A program made the position numbers and the translations under genes. The notes under the pieces are model-generated. The model was given only the letters and a program-made list of their open reading frames with translations, was not told where the DNA came from and ran no database searches. DNA of 50,036 nt from a virus: positions 1-50,036 of IMG/VR virus record IMGVR_UViG_3300008448_000135; one strand, given 5' to 3'. This document shows, piece by piece, positions 39,484 to 46,803 of this stretch (the stretch's first letter is position 1; every line of letters starts with the position of its first letter).

Positions 39484-41469
39484 TTAGAAGCTCGCAATAT
39501 TGTTAGCCCTTTTTCGTCTTGTTGCTGGTTCGTTGGTGACTTCCTTCACGGGCGGCATATAGTGGATACATCCCCATGCTCCTAGCGCATCGGCTATTAC
39601 ATGGTCGTCATGTGCTCCTTCCACGGCTCCTGTCTTGCCGTTCCCTTTGTTCTCGAATGAATCTGCCTGATCCATGGATCTTACGTCATAGTTGATTATC
39701 GCATCGTCCCGGTAGGCTGCATTCAAGGCATTCAAGACCATCGGCTTAGTCTGAGCATTCATGTGGAATCCGTATAGCCTTGGTGCTCCTTCTCGGATCT
39801 GCTCTGGGTTATTACGGCAAAAGATGTTGTCGTAGTGTTCGATGATCTCGTCCACCAAGGTATAGAACTGATCTCCCTCGTCAAATGCGCTGGTGTCCTC
39901 CCTCATTTTGTTTATCTCAGGAATCATAAAGGCGTTGTCATAGGCAAGGCATAGCTGAACGGCTTTCCATGCGAGTAGGTCAAAGTCAATATGTCCTGCC
40001 CAACACGCTGCCAATTCAGGCGGACCACCATCCATCATAAAGAGTCGATCCCATACCTTGATCACCGAATCATCGGATTTCAGGCTTCTTCCTCCAATAT
40101 CCACGGTCACGCAGTAGCGGTTTTGGTACTTGACATCATCGTACTTCTCCGGCATTGTCCATACGGATAGGTTTCCATCGTTGGCCTGCTCTATCCTGAC
40201 ATTATCCATCGCCTCGGGGCCTTTGTTGGAATCCCCGTAGATATCCCCACGGAATTTTGGTGGCTTGACAAACCGTCTGGCTCTCTGGATCACTGACATC
40301 GGGAAGAATCGCTGTCCTGAGCTCTGGAAGGCTTCCACGTCATCTGATGGGTATTCGGATGCCATGATTACACGATCTCCTTTGTATTCGCCCAATTTCA
40401 TGCGGTACCAATTAATTCCTTCCAAGGTTGCGCCAAGATCCCACAAGTATTTTTCATACTCGTCCATAGTGCTGATCAACTTGGTTTTCTCCTCCTCTGA
40501 AGAAAAAGGGAATTGATACATCTCGATTTCCCACCATGAAACGAATACCGGACAATACACTCCTGTGCGCTTTGCCTCTGTCCAGGATTGATGAAAGAAG
40601 TTTCCCACGCCTTTGGCAGTAGATTCCATCACGATCATTGTCATAGGCTTGATCTCAATGGTGCCAAGGATAGACTGAATCAAATCCTCTGGCTTTTTTC
40701 CGTCTGTTTTCCTCCAAAGACCTACTTCGGACAAGTGCGCCAAGGCCAAGTCCTCCGATCGGATGGAGTCTGGTGTTTCCATCGATCCCACCGTGATCTT
40801 ATTGGATCGCTCGGGGATTATTTTGATGTTGGTTGTTCCTTCAAATGGTTTCAGTGTCAATGCCTCGTAAGGATAGGCATTTACTGCCTTCTTGAGCATT
40901 GCCCTAATGTTGGTGGCTGCTTGTTTTAGGTGAGCTGCGATCAGGCTATTCCAGTTCGTTTTGTGCCGTGTCTGTATCCATAGCATGAATATCTGAGTCA
41001 GGGTAGATCCACCCCATTGACGTGCCTTTAGCAGGATCACACGAATAGGCTTATTCTCATTCATCATTCGCATGAGCTCCTTGAGAAGCTTTCTTTGCCC
41101 GTTGTTGAGCTTGAATGGAATATCGTTCCCTCCTTGCTTGTTTTTGATCTTTATGCCTGTGAATGCCCAAAATTCGAAGTCATAATCCAATCGCTTCTCG
41201 TTGATGGCGTTCAGGTATGGTTCAAGCTGGATTCCCTGCTTAGTGGTGTGTTCTTCGATGCTTCGCAGTTTGCTTGCCTGGTATGCTTTGATTTCTTCCA
41301 CTTCCTGCATCCGTACAGGAAGCATTAAAGCTGTTTTCTGGTGCTTGTAAAAAAATACAGGGAATCGGTCCAGTGGTGAACCGATTCCCATGATTGGATC
41401 GTACTCGGAAAACATGGCTTGGTTTCTCCGGTTGTTCTCTTGGATGATATGCTGAACTTCTTTGGTCAC
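39484..41469 (-). CDS. terL: Terminase large subunit
   Basis: The protein has 661 residues. The ATPase half has a deviant Walker A of the KARQWGGST type at about 148-156, as in many P22-like terminases, and a Walker B/catalytic carboxylate region ALAHLSEVGLW near 240-250. The RNase H-like nuclease half has VTVDIGG near 454 (first Asp), DDSVIKVW, and the late DDHVIADALG near 620 that supplies the last metal ligands. The protein pumps DNA into proheads through the portal and cuts the concatemer. It is in one transcript with the small terminase, though two genes intervene. A C-terminal basic tail (TRRKRANNIASF) is present. Confidence 0.9.
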   Translation of the reverse strand: MTKEVQHIIQENNRRNQAMFSEYDPIMGIGSPLDRFPVFFYKHQKTALMLPVRMQEVEEIKAYQASKLRSIEEHTTKQGIQLEPYLNAINEKRLDYDFEFWAFTGIKIKNKQGGNDIPFKLNNGQRKLLKELMRMMNENKPIRVILLKARQWGGSTLTQIFMLWIQTRHKTNWNSLIAAHLKQAATNIRAMLKKAVNAYPYEALTLKPFEGTTNIKIIPERSNKITVGSMETPDSIRSEDLALAHLSEVGLWRKTDGKKPEDLIQSILGTIEIKPMTMIVMESTAKGVGNFFHQSWTEAKRTGVYCPVFVSWWEIEMYQFPFSSEEEKTKLISTMDEYEKYLWDLGATLEGINWYRMKLGEYKGDRVIMASEYPSDDVEAFQSSGQRFFPMSVIQRARRFVKPPKFRGDIYGDSNKGPEAMDNVRIEQANDGNLSVWTMPEKYDDVKYQNRYCVTVDIGGRSLKSDDSVIKVWDRLFMMDGGPPELAACWAGHIDFDLLAWKAVQLCLAYDNAFMIPEINKMREDTSAFDEGDQFYTLVDEIIEHYDNIFCRNNPEQIREGAPRLYGFHMNAQTKPMVLNALNAAYRDDAIINYDVRSMDQADSFENKGNGKTGAVEGAHDDHVIADALGAWGCIHYMPPVKEVTNEPATRRKRANNIASF

Positions 41470-41486
41470 TCAATATCAAATCATTG

Positions 41487-42020
41487 CTATACAGAAAATA
41501 CTTTTTTCAAGCCAAATGCTTGAAGCATAGATTTTGGCCTTTTAGATTCTTGGTAAGCCTCTTTGTCAATCAGAAATATGTAACCAAAGTCCTCTTGATG
41601 AGTAAGTTTTATTGGTACAAATTCAGATACAGGGTTGATTGGGCCATATTTTATTTCTAAATGTTCCAATACTTTTTTTACCATGTCTTTATGGCTGGCG
41701 AAATAGCTGTTTAATGAATTAGTCAAAGACTTACCTGATTCACTACTGTCAATTGCAATAAATAAGCTTGAAGGATCGATTGAATCCATACCCAAATCAA
41801 TTGTAGTGTGGTTTTTAAAATCAAACCATGACCCAAAATTGATCTTGTAAATTGATGTTGTTTCGTCATATCTAAGCTGGATATGGTTTTTTGGTACATT
41901 TTTTCGAGTGAATTGCTTTTCCTCTGCTTGCCTAAAGGTTTCTTCCACAAGCTTTGAAATTCCACCTACATGATCAAATATGCTGGTTAATTGAATTTTT
42001 TTTTCTGCTTCTTTCTTCAT
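41487..42020 (-). CDS. Unknown protein between terminase genes
   Basis: The protein has 177 residues. It has a charged N-terminus (MKKEAEKKIQLTSIFDHVGG), a central beta segment (IYKINFGSWFDFKNHTTIDL), a Ser-rich helical part and a hydrophobic beta stretch (EDFGYIFLIDKEAY). No family is recognised. The start is preceded by AACAGGACAAA, the recurrent initiation motif of this genome. It lies 17 bases before the large terminase gene and so is probably co-transcribed with it. Confidence 0.6.
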   Translation of the reverse strand: MKKEAEKKIQLTSIFDHVGGISKLVEETFRQAEEKQFTRKNVPKNHIQLRYDETTSIYKINFGSWFDFKNHTTIDLGMDSIDPSSLFIAIDSSESGKSLTNSLNSYFASHKDMVKKVLEHLEIKYGPINPVSEFVPIKLTHQEDFGYIFLIDKEAYQESKRPKSMLQAFGLKKVFSV

Positions 42021-42040
42021 TTTGTCCTGTTTTTTATGGT

Positions 42041-42439
42041 TTATTTAAGTGCATCAACAATAGCGCAGAAAAGCGCATCCTTTTTCTTCTGAAACTCAGG
42101 CAACTGATCAAAAGGAACAATGCAGGGATGTGTTTTCTTTTCCGCATCCTTAACTGGACCATAGACCCAACCATCTTTGATTTTGTCTGCCATCCAAGCA
42201 TTATGCTGGGCATCATGTCCTGCATCTGGATTATTTAGCCTGAATTCAACTCCTGCAATAGCAGAATCTCGCTGCCATTGTTCAGCATCTTGCCAATGTT
42301 TCTGAGAATCATCCCCATTTGCCTGGCACCATACCCGGTTTGCTTCATGGCAGGATTTAGCGATCCATGCTGCTTTATGGGATTTTCCCAATTCATCCCA
42401 TTCCTCTTGGGTTCCTGTGAAATTTACGTGACCTGTCAT
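42041..42439 (-). CDS. RyR-domain protein
   Basis: The protein has 132 residues. The pattern of the RyR (ryanodine receptor repeat) domain as found in phages and bacteria is clear: IAKSCHEANRVWCQANGDD, then EQWQRDSAIAGVEF, then NAWMADKIKDGWVYGPVKD, then KKTHPCIVPFDQLPEFQK, then DALFCAIVDAL. The domain fills the protein. The function of phage RyR proteins is not established. A ligand-sensing role, possibly of a nucleotide, is often suggested. The start is preceded by AACAGGATAA. Its position between small and large terminase genes is unusual for an early-type protein. Confidence 0.8.
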   Translation of the reverse strand: MTGHVNFTGTQEEWDELGKSHKAAWIAKSCHEANRVWCQANGDDSQKHWQDAEQWQRDSAIAGVEFRLNNPDAGHDAQHNAWMADKIKDGWVYGPVKDAEKKTHPCIVPFDQLPEFQKKKDALFCAIVDALK

Positions 42440-42514
42440 TTTTTTATCCTGTTTTTTATTGTTAAAATTAAATTACACTGATTAAATCTTGGTTTTAGTC
42501 CGATCAATTCTTGA

Positions 42515-43066
42515 CTATTTCCCTCCAATGTGGTTGTTGATCTGCTGAAAGTGGTAATTGACCTGCTGGGGCTGTTGGGGCTGGTCTGGTGCCTTTTTAT
42601 TGATGATACCCAGGTATTCCGATACCACGGCCAGTGCCTTGATTTTAGGGCTGTAATTGAATGATACAGTCTTTTCCACCTGATCCACCTCTATTCCCTC
42701 AATGGTCAGGGTCTTAAAGTTCTTGCTCTCCTGATAACCTAAAGGAATAGGCGAATCCTTAGTAATGTCCTGTCCTGGACGTGATAGGGCTAATTCTGCC
42801 CATTCTTGGAGCACTCGGTCAACGGTGGCACCCATGGCTTCGAGTACCGGAGCGGTGCGGTCGGTCAGGTACTTCTGAACGCTAAGTTTTGCTAATGTCT
42901 GAGCAGCAATAGGATTTGCCGTCCTCTCGCTATACCCTGCCCTAATAGCTGCCTGAGTTCCATTCCTATTGCATTCCCCAAGATAATAGTTACAGAATAG
43001 CAATTCCTTTTCGGTGAGCCTGATGGTCTCTCCTGATCGAAGTGCTATCTCTTGGTACTTGGCCAT
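42515..43066 (-). CDS. terS: Terminase small subunit
   Basis: I place the start at ATG 43066 (MAKYQEIALRSGETIRLTEK), 183 residues. The upstream extension of the frame to 43108 is unlikely. The Terminase_2-type signature is evident: LTEKELLFCNYYLGECNRNG, then TQAAIRAGYSERTANPIAAQ, a helix-turn-helix that recognises the packaging site, followed by KLSVQKYL and helical oligomerisation sequence. The C-terminus is Gln/Pro-rich and ends NNHIGGK. It is the first gene of the late minus-strand operon, facing the regulatory region at 43067-43219. Confidence 0.85.
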   Translation of the reverse strand: MAKYQEIALRSGETIRLTEKELLFCNYYLGECNRNGTQAAIRAGYSERTANPIAAQTLAKLSVQKYLTDRTAPVLEAMGATVDRVLQEWAELALSRPGQDITKDSPIPLGYQESKNFKTLTIEGIEVDQVEKTVSFNYSPKIKALAVVSEYLGIINKKAPDQPQQPQQVNYHFQQINNHIGGK

Positions 43067-43110
43067 ATCAAACGAATTAGTAACCGAAATTAAAAAAAAG
43101 TGACACAATT

Positions 43111-43163
43111 TGTTAAAAATATAACATAATTGTTTGCAGTTATAACATATTGTTATAATTTAG
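43111..43163. promoter_or_regulatory. Divergent promoter with operator-like inverted repeats
   Basis: TTATAACA (43140-43147) and TGTTATAA (43151-43158) are perfect inverted repeats around TAT. Weaker TGTTA/TAACA half-sites recur at 43111, 43122, 43130 and 43143. On the plus strand TTTG at 43133-43136 and TAATTTAG at 43156-43163 are spaced like the -33 and -7 boxes of Bacteroidota, so the palindrome lies inside the promoter, as expected of a repressor site. The XRE-type protein at 43860 is the obvious candidate repressor. Confidence 0.6.
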
Positions 43164-43219
43164 CATCAACAACAAGGACAAACCCGAGGGATAGCGGATA
43201 AACTAAACAAGCAGGACAA

Positions 43220-43462
43220 ATGGTAACTAACCTATCACGGCAAATTGAATCTATCGAAGAGGCAAAAGCATTTTTAGCCGAATTGATTGAAAACAAAGAG
43301 GTGTATCATCCTGAAGATGATGCACATGACATCGAATGGTTTTTGGCAGGGGAAAACCCAACGTCAGAAGAATGTGATCAGCTCAATCGGTTGATGGCTA
43401 AAACATTTGAGTTTGAAGGATTTGATCCTTGTGGGTATGTAATTGATAATGAAGGATTCTAA
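43220..43462 (+). CDS. Small acidic protein, unknown
   Basis: The protein has 80 residues and is strongly acidic (SIEEAKAFLAELIENKEVYH, then DDAHDIEWFLAGENPTSEEC). It has one Cys-Gly near the C-terminus and ends IDNEGF. The charge would suit a DNA-mimic or an anti-host-factor protein, but no family is recognised. It is the first gene of the plus-strand operon behind the operator region, and its start is preceded by AGCAGGACAA. Confidence 0.65.
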   Translation: MVTNLSRQIESIEEAKAFLAELIENKEVYHPEDDAHDIEWFLAGENPTSEECDQLNRLMAKTFEFEGFDPCGYVIDNEGF

Positions 43463-43463
43463 T

Positions 43464-43682
43464 ATGAAAAAGGTATTCATCATTCTTGGGGCTTGTGCTG
43501 TATGGTTATGCAGCATGGCCCAACTGAATTACGAGCAGGCTTGTGATAAGGCATCCAAGGCTGGATCTGATATGGAGATTCTTGAGGTGATGGAATCCCA
43601 CGGGTATGTATTGGAAGATACATTTCAGGAAATTGGACCTGACGATAAGATCAACGCACTGTTTATCCTATTAGGCGAATGA
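43464..43682 (+). CDS. Small secreted/periplasmic protein
   Basis: The start at ATG 43464 directly follows the TAA of the upstream gene. The product has 72 residues, with a signal peptide (MKKVFIILGACAVWLCSMAQ) cleaved probably after SMA, then an acidic helical domain (YEQACDKASKAGSDMEILEV; YVLEDTFQEIGPDDKINALF). It shares a coupled ATGA overlap with the next gene. Role unknown. A membrane-stress or superinfection-exclusion protein would be a typical guess for a secreted gene expressed with the repressor. Confidence 0.6.
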   Translation: MKKVFIILGACAVWLCSMAQLNYEQACDKASKAGSDMEILEVMESHGYVLEDTFQEIGPDDKINALFILLGE

Positions 43683-43873
43683 AGGCTGAATTAAGCAATT
43701 TGGATCGCTTGGCACTTGAGAAAGCTCTTAAAGATACTCCTACGCTGAAGGTGGGAGTATCGGTGCCAAAAAGCATGAATCTAGGGTTTTCTGACCTTCC
43801 ATTATTCAATGAGTCAAAGGATCAGCTATCGTTGTTTGAAGGCAAGAAAGGAGGCAAGGATGGTGGTCATTAA
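43679..43873 (+). CDS. Small protein upstream of the regulator
   Basis: The protein has 64 residues (MKAELSNLDRLALEKALKDT at its start) with a C-terminal stretch LFEGKKGGKDGGH that is Lys/Gly-rich. The ATG overlaps the upstream TGA by four bases, and its own 3' end overlaps the regulator start by 14 bases. No domain is recognised. The coupled position suggests a partner or antagonist of the XRE protein. Confidence 0.55.
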   Translation: MKAELSNLDRLALEKALKDTPTLKVGVSVPKSMNLGFSDLPLFNESKDQLSLFEGKKGGKDGGH

Positions 43874-44078
43874 GACGGGTGATTTGGGTAAGCTGGCAGG
43901 CACGATTGCCAATCGGAGAAAGGCTCTAGGAATGTCTCAGGAGGAACTGGCTGAGAAGTCAGGAATCAATCAGGCAACTGTAAGCTACATCGAATCAGGA
44001 AAGCGGATCCCTACATTGATCAACATGGTTTCGGTGCTCAGTGCGCTGGATATGGTGCTGAAGATAGAAACTACCTAA
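43860..44078 (+). CDS. XRE/HipB-type helix-turn-helix regulator
   Basis: Start ATG 43860 is preceded by AAAGGAGG six bases upstream, which decides it over the longer frame from 43809. The product has 72 residues: a short N-terminus, then an HTH covering RRKALGMSQEELAEKSGINQ and ATVSYIESGKRIPTL, and a C-terminal helix/strand (MVSVLSALDMVLKIE). The small size and overall plan resemble HipB-type antitoxin/repressor domains. No HipA-like partner is adjacent. It probably binds the inverted repeats at 43140-43158 and controls the divergent operons. An intrinsic terminator follows. Confidence 0.8.
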   Translation: MVVIKTGDLGKLAGTIANRRKALGMSQEELAEKSGINQATVSYIESGKRIPTLINMVSVLSALDMVLKIETT

Positions 44079-44081
44079 AAG

Positions 44082-44110
44082 AAAAACCCGGCTTAGTTCC
44101 GGGTTTTTTT
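44082..44110 (+). terminator. Bidirectional intrinsic terminator after the regulator gene
   Basis: AACCCGG (44085-44091) pairs with CCGGGTT (44099-44105), with TTTTTTT after the plus-strand stem and TTTTTC after the minus-strand stem. It closes the regulator operon and the early minus-strand operon ending at 44121. Confidence 0.85.
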
Positions 44111-44120
44111 ATGTGATTAA

Positions 44121-44624
44121 TTATGGTAAAAGCTTGATTTTTGTGTCAATTAAGGATATATCTCCCATATCATCAATGTCATTGATTAGCTTTTCAAGCT
44201 TTGAATCTGAGGCAACCATAATTCTAACTTCAAGAGTATCAACCATGGTTTGAAGATCACGAATTTGTTTTTCGATTTTTATGATTTCCAACTCAGATTC
44301 TTCAATCATTTTCCTGTATTCTTCAGGAACAATGAAAAATTCATTGAATGAAAAACAAACATTACCACGATTAGCATTCCCCCATGAATTACCCAGCCAA
44401 TCTTCCCTATTATTTTTCTCCATTCCGGCTTTAAGGGCCTTTTCCAAGATTATTTTTTTCAGCTCCTCTTTGTCTTTGATGTCGAAATCATTGGAAAGAA
44501 CCTTATGAAGCATATAAACATTTATGTTTGCACGTTCTGGCTTTGACTGTCTAAGGTGTTCGATTTGCCTTTTGGCTACCTCAGTCATTTTTTCTACTAG
44601 AAATTTCCTCTGTGTTGCGTTCAT
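44121..44624 (-). CDS. Coiled-coil protein, unknown
   Basis: The protein has 167 residues. A basic N-terminal helical domain (MNATQRKFLVEKMTEVAKRQ) is followed by a middle with a Trp-Gly-Asn motif (NREDWLGNSWGNANRGN) and a C-terminal coiled coil (ELEIIKIEKQIRDLQTMVDT). No family is recognised. It is the last gene of the early minus-strand run and is preceded by AACAGGACTAA before its ATG. A role as a host-interaction or DNA-associated protein would be guesswork. Confidence 0.6.
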   Translation of the reverse strand: MNATQRKFLVEKMTEVAKRQIEHLRQSKPERANINVYMLHKVLSNDFDIKDKEELKKIILEKALKAGMEKNNREDWLGNSWGNANRGNVCFSFNEFFIVPEEYRKMIEESELEIIKIEKQIRDLQTMVDTLEVRIMVASDSKLEKLINDIDDMGDISLIDTKIKLLP

Positions 44625-44628
44625 TTTT

Positions 44629-44886
44629 TTAGTCCTGTTGTTCTAATTCAAACTCGTTTTCGGTTACTTTCTCCGGTGTCTCATGTAACGGTCGGAATCT
44701 CCAAGCTCCAAAGCAGACGTAAGGCTCGCATCCTGTCATATCGATTTCCTCTAGGACTAATCCTTGTCCTCCTTGGATAGCCATATTCAAGACCTTGACC
44801 ACGGTGTATTCTTGGTCTTTCTTGATCCACTTGGAGGAGGGGAAGTCGTTGGGCTTATGATCGGAGTTGATGCAGATTACTTTCAT
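44629..44886 (-). CDS. Small early protein, unknown (85 aa)
   Basis: The protein has 85 residues: MKVICINSDHKPNDFPSSKW at its start, then a beta segment (YTVVKVLNMAIQGGQGLVLE), then CFGAWRFRPLHETPEKVTEN. The short beta-rich fold resembles SH3- or PUA-like modules only in outline. Proteins of this kind are common in Bacteroidota phages. The ATG overlaps the stop of the upstream membrane-protein gene (ATGA), so translation is coupled. Confidence 0.6.
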   Translation of the reverse strand: MKVICINSDHKPNDFPSSKWIKKDQEYTVVKVLNMAIQGGQGLVLEEIDMTGCEPYVCFGAWRFRPLHETPEKVTENEFELEQQD

Positions 44887-45062
44887 TTACCGATTATTTT
44901 TTTTTCAATAAAAACCATCGCCCAAACTCCTGCTACTGAAATACAAAATATAAATCTTGAATTTTCTGACCAACAAGAAGGATTGATCTCCCAAGAATAA
45001 AAAGCCCACATCAAGTACAATACAATGACTGAGGCTATCCAAGTAATTAGAATGTTTTTCAC
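44883..45062 (-). CDS. Small membrane protein with GTG start (59 aa)
   Basis: The frame of 59 codons runs from GTG 45062 to TGA 44883. The start overlaps the upstream TGA as GTGA and the stop overlaps the next ATG as ATGA, so both junctions are translationally coupled. The product has two hydrophobic segments (MKNILITWIASVIVLYLMWA and SRFIFCISVAGVWAMVFIE) and a short Lys-rich end. The reading is therefore strongly supported in spite of the small size and non-ATG start. Function unknown; a two-pass inner-membrane protein is the most that can be said. Confidence 0.65.
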   Translation of the reverse strand: MKNILITWIASVIVLYLMWAFYSWEINPSCWSENSRFIFCISVAGVWAMVFIEKKIIGK

Positions 45063-45301
45063 GGCTTCAAATTTTTAACTCCAAAATCCTCTATGTAAAG
45101 CAATACCCGGTGTGAATCTCCTACGATCTCCTGACCGTTGGCGATTTTCTCTTGGAATAGGCCGTAAAGATGAAGCAGGTAGCTATCGGGTACCTCCTCC
45201 ATGGTTTTGCCTTGGTACTTGCCAAATGGCATAGGATCCGTGTCTCGCAGCTTGGATGTGACCTGCTGCCTCTTTTGGAGTCTATTGTGTTTGGTTGTCA
45301 T
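45059..45301 (-). CDS. DUF3820-like protein
   Basis: The protein has 80 residues. The core MPFGKYQGKTMEEVPDSYLL is the signature of the DUF3820 family (MPFGKYKGK..l.eiP..YLLwL), preceded by a basic N-terminus. The family occurs in phages and bacterial genomes; its function is not established. The start is preceded by AACAGGACA directly before ATG. It is coupled at its 3' end to the GTG-start membrane protein gene. Confidence 0.75.
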   Translation of the reverse strand: MTTKHNRLQKRQQVTSKLRDTDPMPFGKYQGKTMEEVPDSYLLHLYGLFQEKIANGQEIVGDSHRVLLYIEDFGVKNLKP

Positions 45302-45308
45302 TGTCCTG

Positions 45309-45644
45309 TTACGATTTAAGTTGATTGATATCCCAACGGTGATTTGATTTAGCCTTGATCTGCTTTTGCATACGGCTCAGGAAAGTCAGGTTTTGCTCAT
45401 TGCAGGCTGCCTTGTGACCGTAGTACACTCCTTCAGCAAGATTGATAGCATTGGATCGGCAGGTTGCGAAATTATTGAGATCAGTCATGATTTCATTTCC
45501 GTCAAAGGTGACGTTCCACCACCATTGATTTGATCCTATCTGCTCAACACGAAGTCGATAATTACCTATTGCAGCAAAGAAATCTTCCTCGTCCTCATTG
45601 CATATCCAGGGGATTAGGTTGTTCTTCTTCCAAATTCTAGCCAT
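45309..45644 (-). CDS. Early protein, unknown (111 aa)
   Basis: The protein has 111 residues. It has an N-terminal basic and aromatic part (MARIWKKNNLIPWICNEDEE), a Trp-rich beta segment (RVEQIGSNQWWWNVTFDG), a helix with Cys (CRSNAINLAEGVYYGHKAAC), and a Lys/Gln-rich end. I do not recognise a family. The ATG at 45644 is preceded by AAGGAGG seven bases upstream, which is also the coding sequence for the end of the upstream gene, with which it overlaps by eight bases. Confidence 0.65.
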   Translation of the reverse strand: MARIWKKNNLIPWICNEDEEDFFAAIGNYRLRVEQIGSNQWWWNVTFDGNEIMTDLNNFATCRSNAINLAEGVYYGHKAACNEQNLTFLSRMQKQIKAKSNHRWDINQLKS

Positions 45645-46203
45645 AATAAACCTCCTTCCAGCATAGAATTTGCCCTTGAAACGGTTTTGGGTACTTGAAC
45701 CAATTCAAAAAGTCTTGGAGGGATAATCCATCGTTTTTGCATACCGTGGGAAGGATTGATTTTTCAATTTCTACATCTGTTCGATGCCAATACTTTGTTC
45801 CAATATCTACCCACATCGTATCAGGATCAACAATGTCATGGTGAATACAAAATGGAATTACCTGCTTCATTTCCAACTCTGGCGCAAAAATGATTTGTGG
45901 GGAGTTGTAAGGAGTACCGGACCAAACTCTAAGGGATGCCTTGTCTCCTGCTTTCCAGCGATTGCCGGAACGGATGGTGTGAAGTTTTTCATTGGTGGTA
46001 TCGTCACCCATACCCAATCCAAAGTAAAATCCAATCACATCAACCTTTTTAGGATTATTTAGCTCTTGAAGTAGAGAAAGATATTCTCCTGAGTGATAAT
46101 CGTATCCTAAAGCATTAAGGACTTGTTCTACAAAAAGGGTATTTTGTCCTGCTTTCGGGTGTCCTTTCGGGAATTGACGGGAGAATGTGATAACCTTAGC
46201 CAT
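45637..46203 (-). CDS. PUA/ASCH-like domain protein (tentative)
   Basis: The protein has 188 residues. Recognisable features are the N-terminal MAKVITFSRQFPKGHPKAGQ, a central KLHTIRSGNRWKAGDKASLR, VWSGTPYNSPQIIFAPELEM, and near the C-terminus KNDGLSLQDFLNWFKYPKPF. A combination of KLHTIRxGNRWxxGD and a beta-barrel pattern is typical of ASCH/PUA-like RNA- or modified-nucleotide-binding proteins found in Bacteroidota phages. The assignment is from memory. The ATG at 46203 is preceded by AAAGGAGGTATCAA. Role in infection unknown. Confidence 0.6.
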   Translation of the reverse strand: MAKVITFSRQFPKGHPKAGQNTLFVEQVLNALGYDYHSGEYLSLLQELNNPKKVDVIGFYFGLGMGDDTTNEKLHTIRSGNRWKAGDKASLRVWSGTPYNSPQIIFAPELEMKQVIPFCIHHDIVDPDTMWVDIGTKYWHRTDVEIEKSILPTVCKNDGLSLQDFLNWFKYPKPFQGQILCWKEVYYG

Positions 46204-46405
46204 TTGATACCTCCTTTCCCTCCAAAATCCCTTGCAGCTCTTGGATCAAATTCCGGATATCGGTTTGGTCCAGTTCGATTTGTGTTTCCTGCCCGTCATG
46301 GTCAATGATCAGGCAGCATTCCACTTCCAGCCTGACATTGGACTCAAGAATGAGCCCTTTGTGGTCGTTCCATGGCAACGGTTCCACGATTGTTTTTCTT
46401 TTCAT
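46196..46405 (-). CDS. Small acidic protein, unknown
   Basis: The protein has 69 residues, beginning MKRKTIVEPLPWNDHKGLIL and then beta/alpha sequence (VRLEVECCLIIDHDGQETQI; LDQTDIRNLIQELQGILEGK). It contains a Cys-Cys pair. No domain is recognised. The ATG is preceded by AACAGGACAAAA. The 3' end overlaps the start of the ASCH-like gene by eight bases. Confidence 0.6.
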   Translation of the reverse strand: MKRKTIVEPLPWNDHKGLILESNVRLEVECCLIIDHDGQETQIELDQTDIRNLIQELQGILEGKEVSNG

Positions 46406-46454
46406 TTTTTTGTCCTGTTGTGTTTAAAAATTGGTATTCTGGTAATCATTTAGA

Positions 46455-46706
46455 TTAGACAATCATTGCTCTGATGGTCGAATCAATGTCTGTGCTGGTG
46501 GTTTTGTTGACCACGTTGGCGATAATCGTCTTGATTTCGTCCTCTGCCATGCCTGGGTGGTAAAACCTGTCGATGGCCGTGTGTAAATCATTGATAACTG
46601 CCTGATTTTTAACACTTGAAGCACTTACACTTGCCTTACGAAGCAACTCTGAATTTTGATCCAAAAATTCCAGAATCATTCCATTAGCCCTTCCTTGATC
46701 ATTCAT
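46455..46706 (-). CDS. Small acidic helical protein, unknown
   Basis: The protein has 83 residues: MNDQGRANGMILEFLDQNSE at its start, then helical sequence (VSASSVKNQAVINDLHTAID; MAEDEIKTIIANVVNKTTST). It has no recognised domain. It is the first gene of the operon driven from the 46707-46803 gap, which has operator-like repeats. The absence of a Shine-Dalgarno before this ATG contrasts with the later genes of the operon. Confidence 0.6.
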   Translation of the reverse strand: MNDQGRANGMILEFLDQNSELLRKASVSASSVKNQAVINDLHTAIDRFYHPGMAEDEIKTIIANVVNKTTSTDIDSTIRAMIV

Positions 46707-46760
46707 AATTTGTTTTTATGTTGTTTTGATGAAAAATTGTTTGTGAAAAATTTTACGTAA

Positions 46761-46796
46761 TAACATAATTTGTTCGTTCTAAACCAAATCGTTTAG
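46761..46796. promoter_or_regulatory. Operator-like repeats in AT-rich gap upstream of early operon
   Basis: The 11-mer ATAACATAATT at 46761-46771 also occurs at 43121-43131 in the divergent control region near the regulator gene. Immediately beside it, CTAAAC (46780-46785) and GTTTAG (46792-46797) form an inverted repeat around CAAATC. The gap precedes the operon starting at 46706. Shared motifs suggest joint control of both operons. Confidence 0.4.
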
Positions 46797-46803
46797 ATAA
46801 TTT

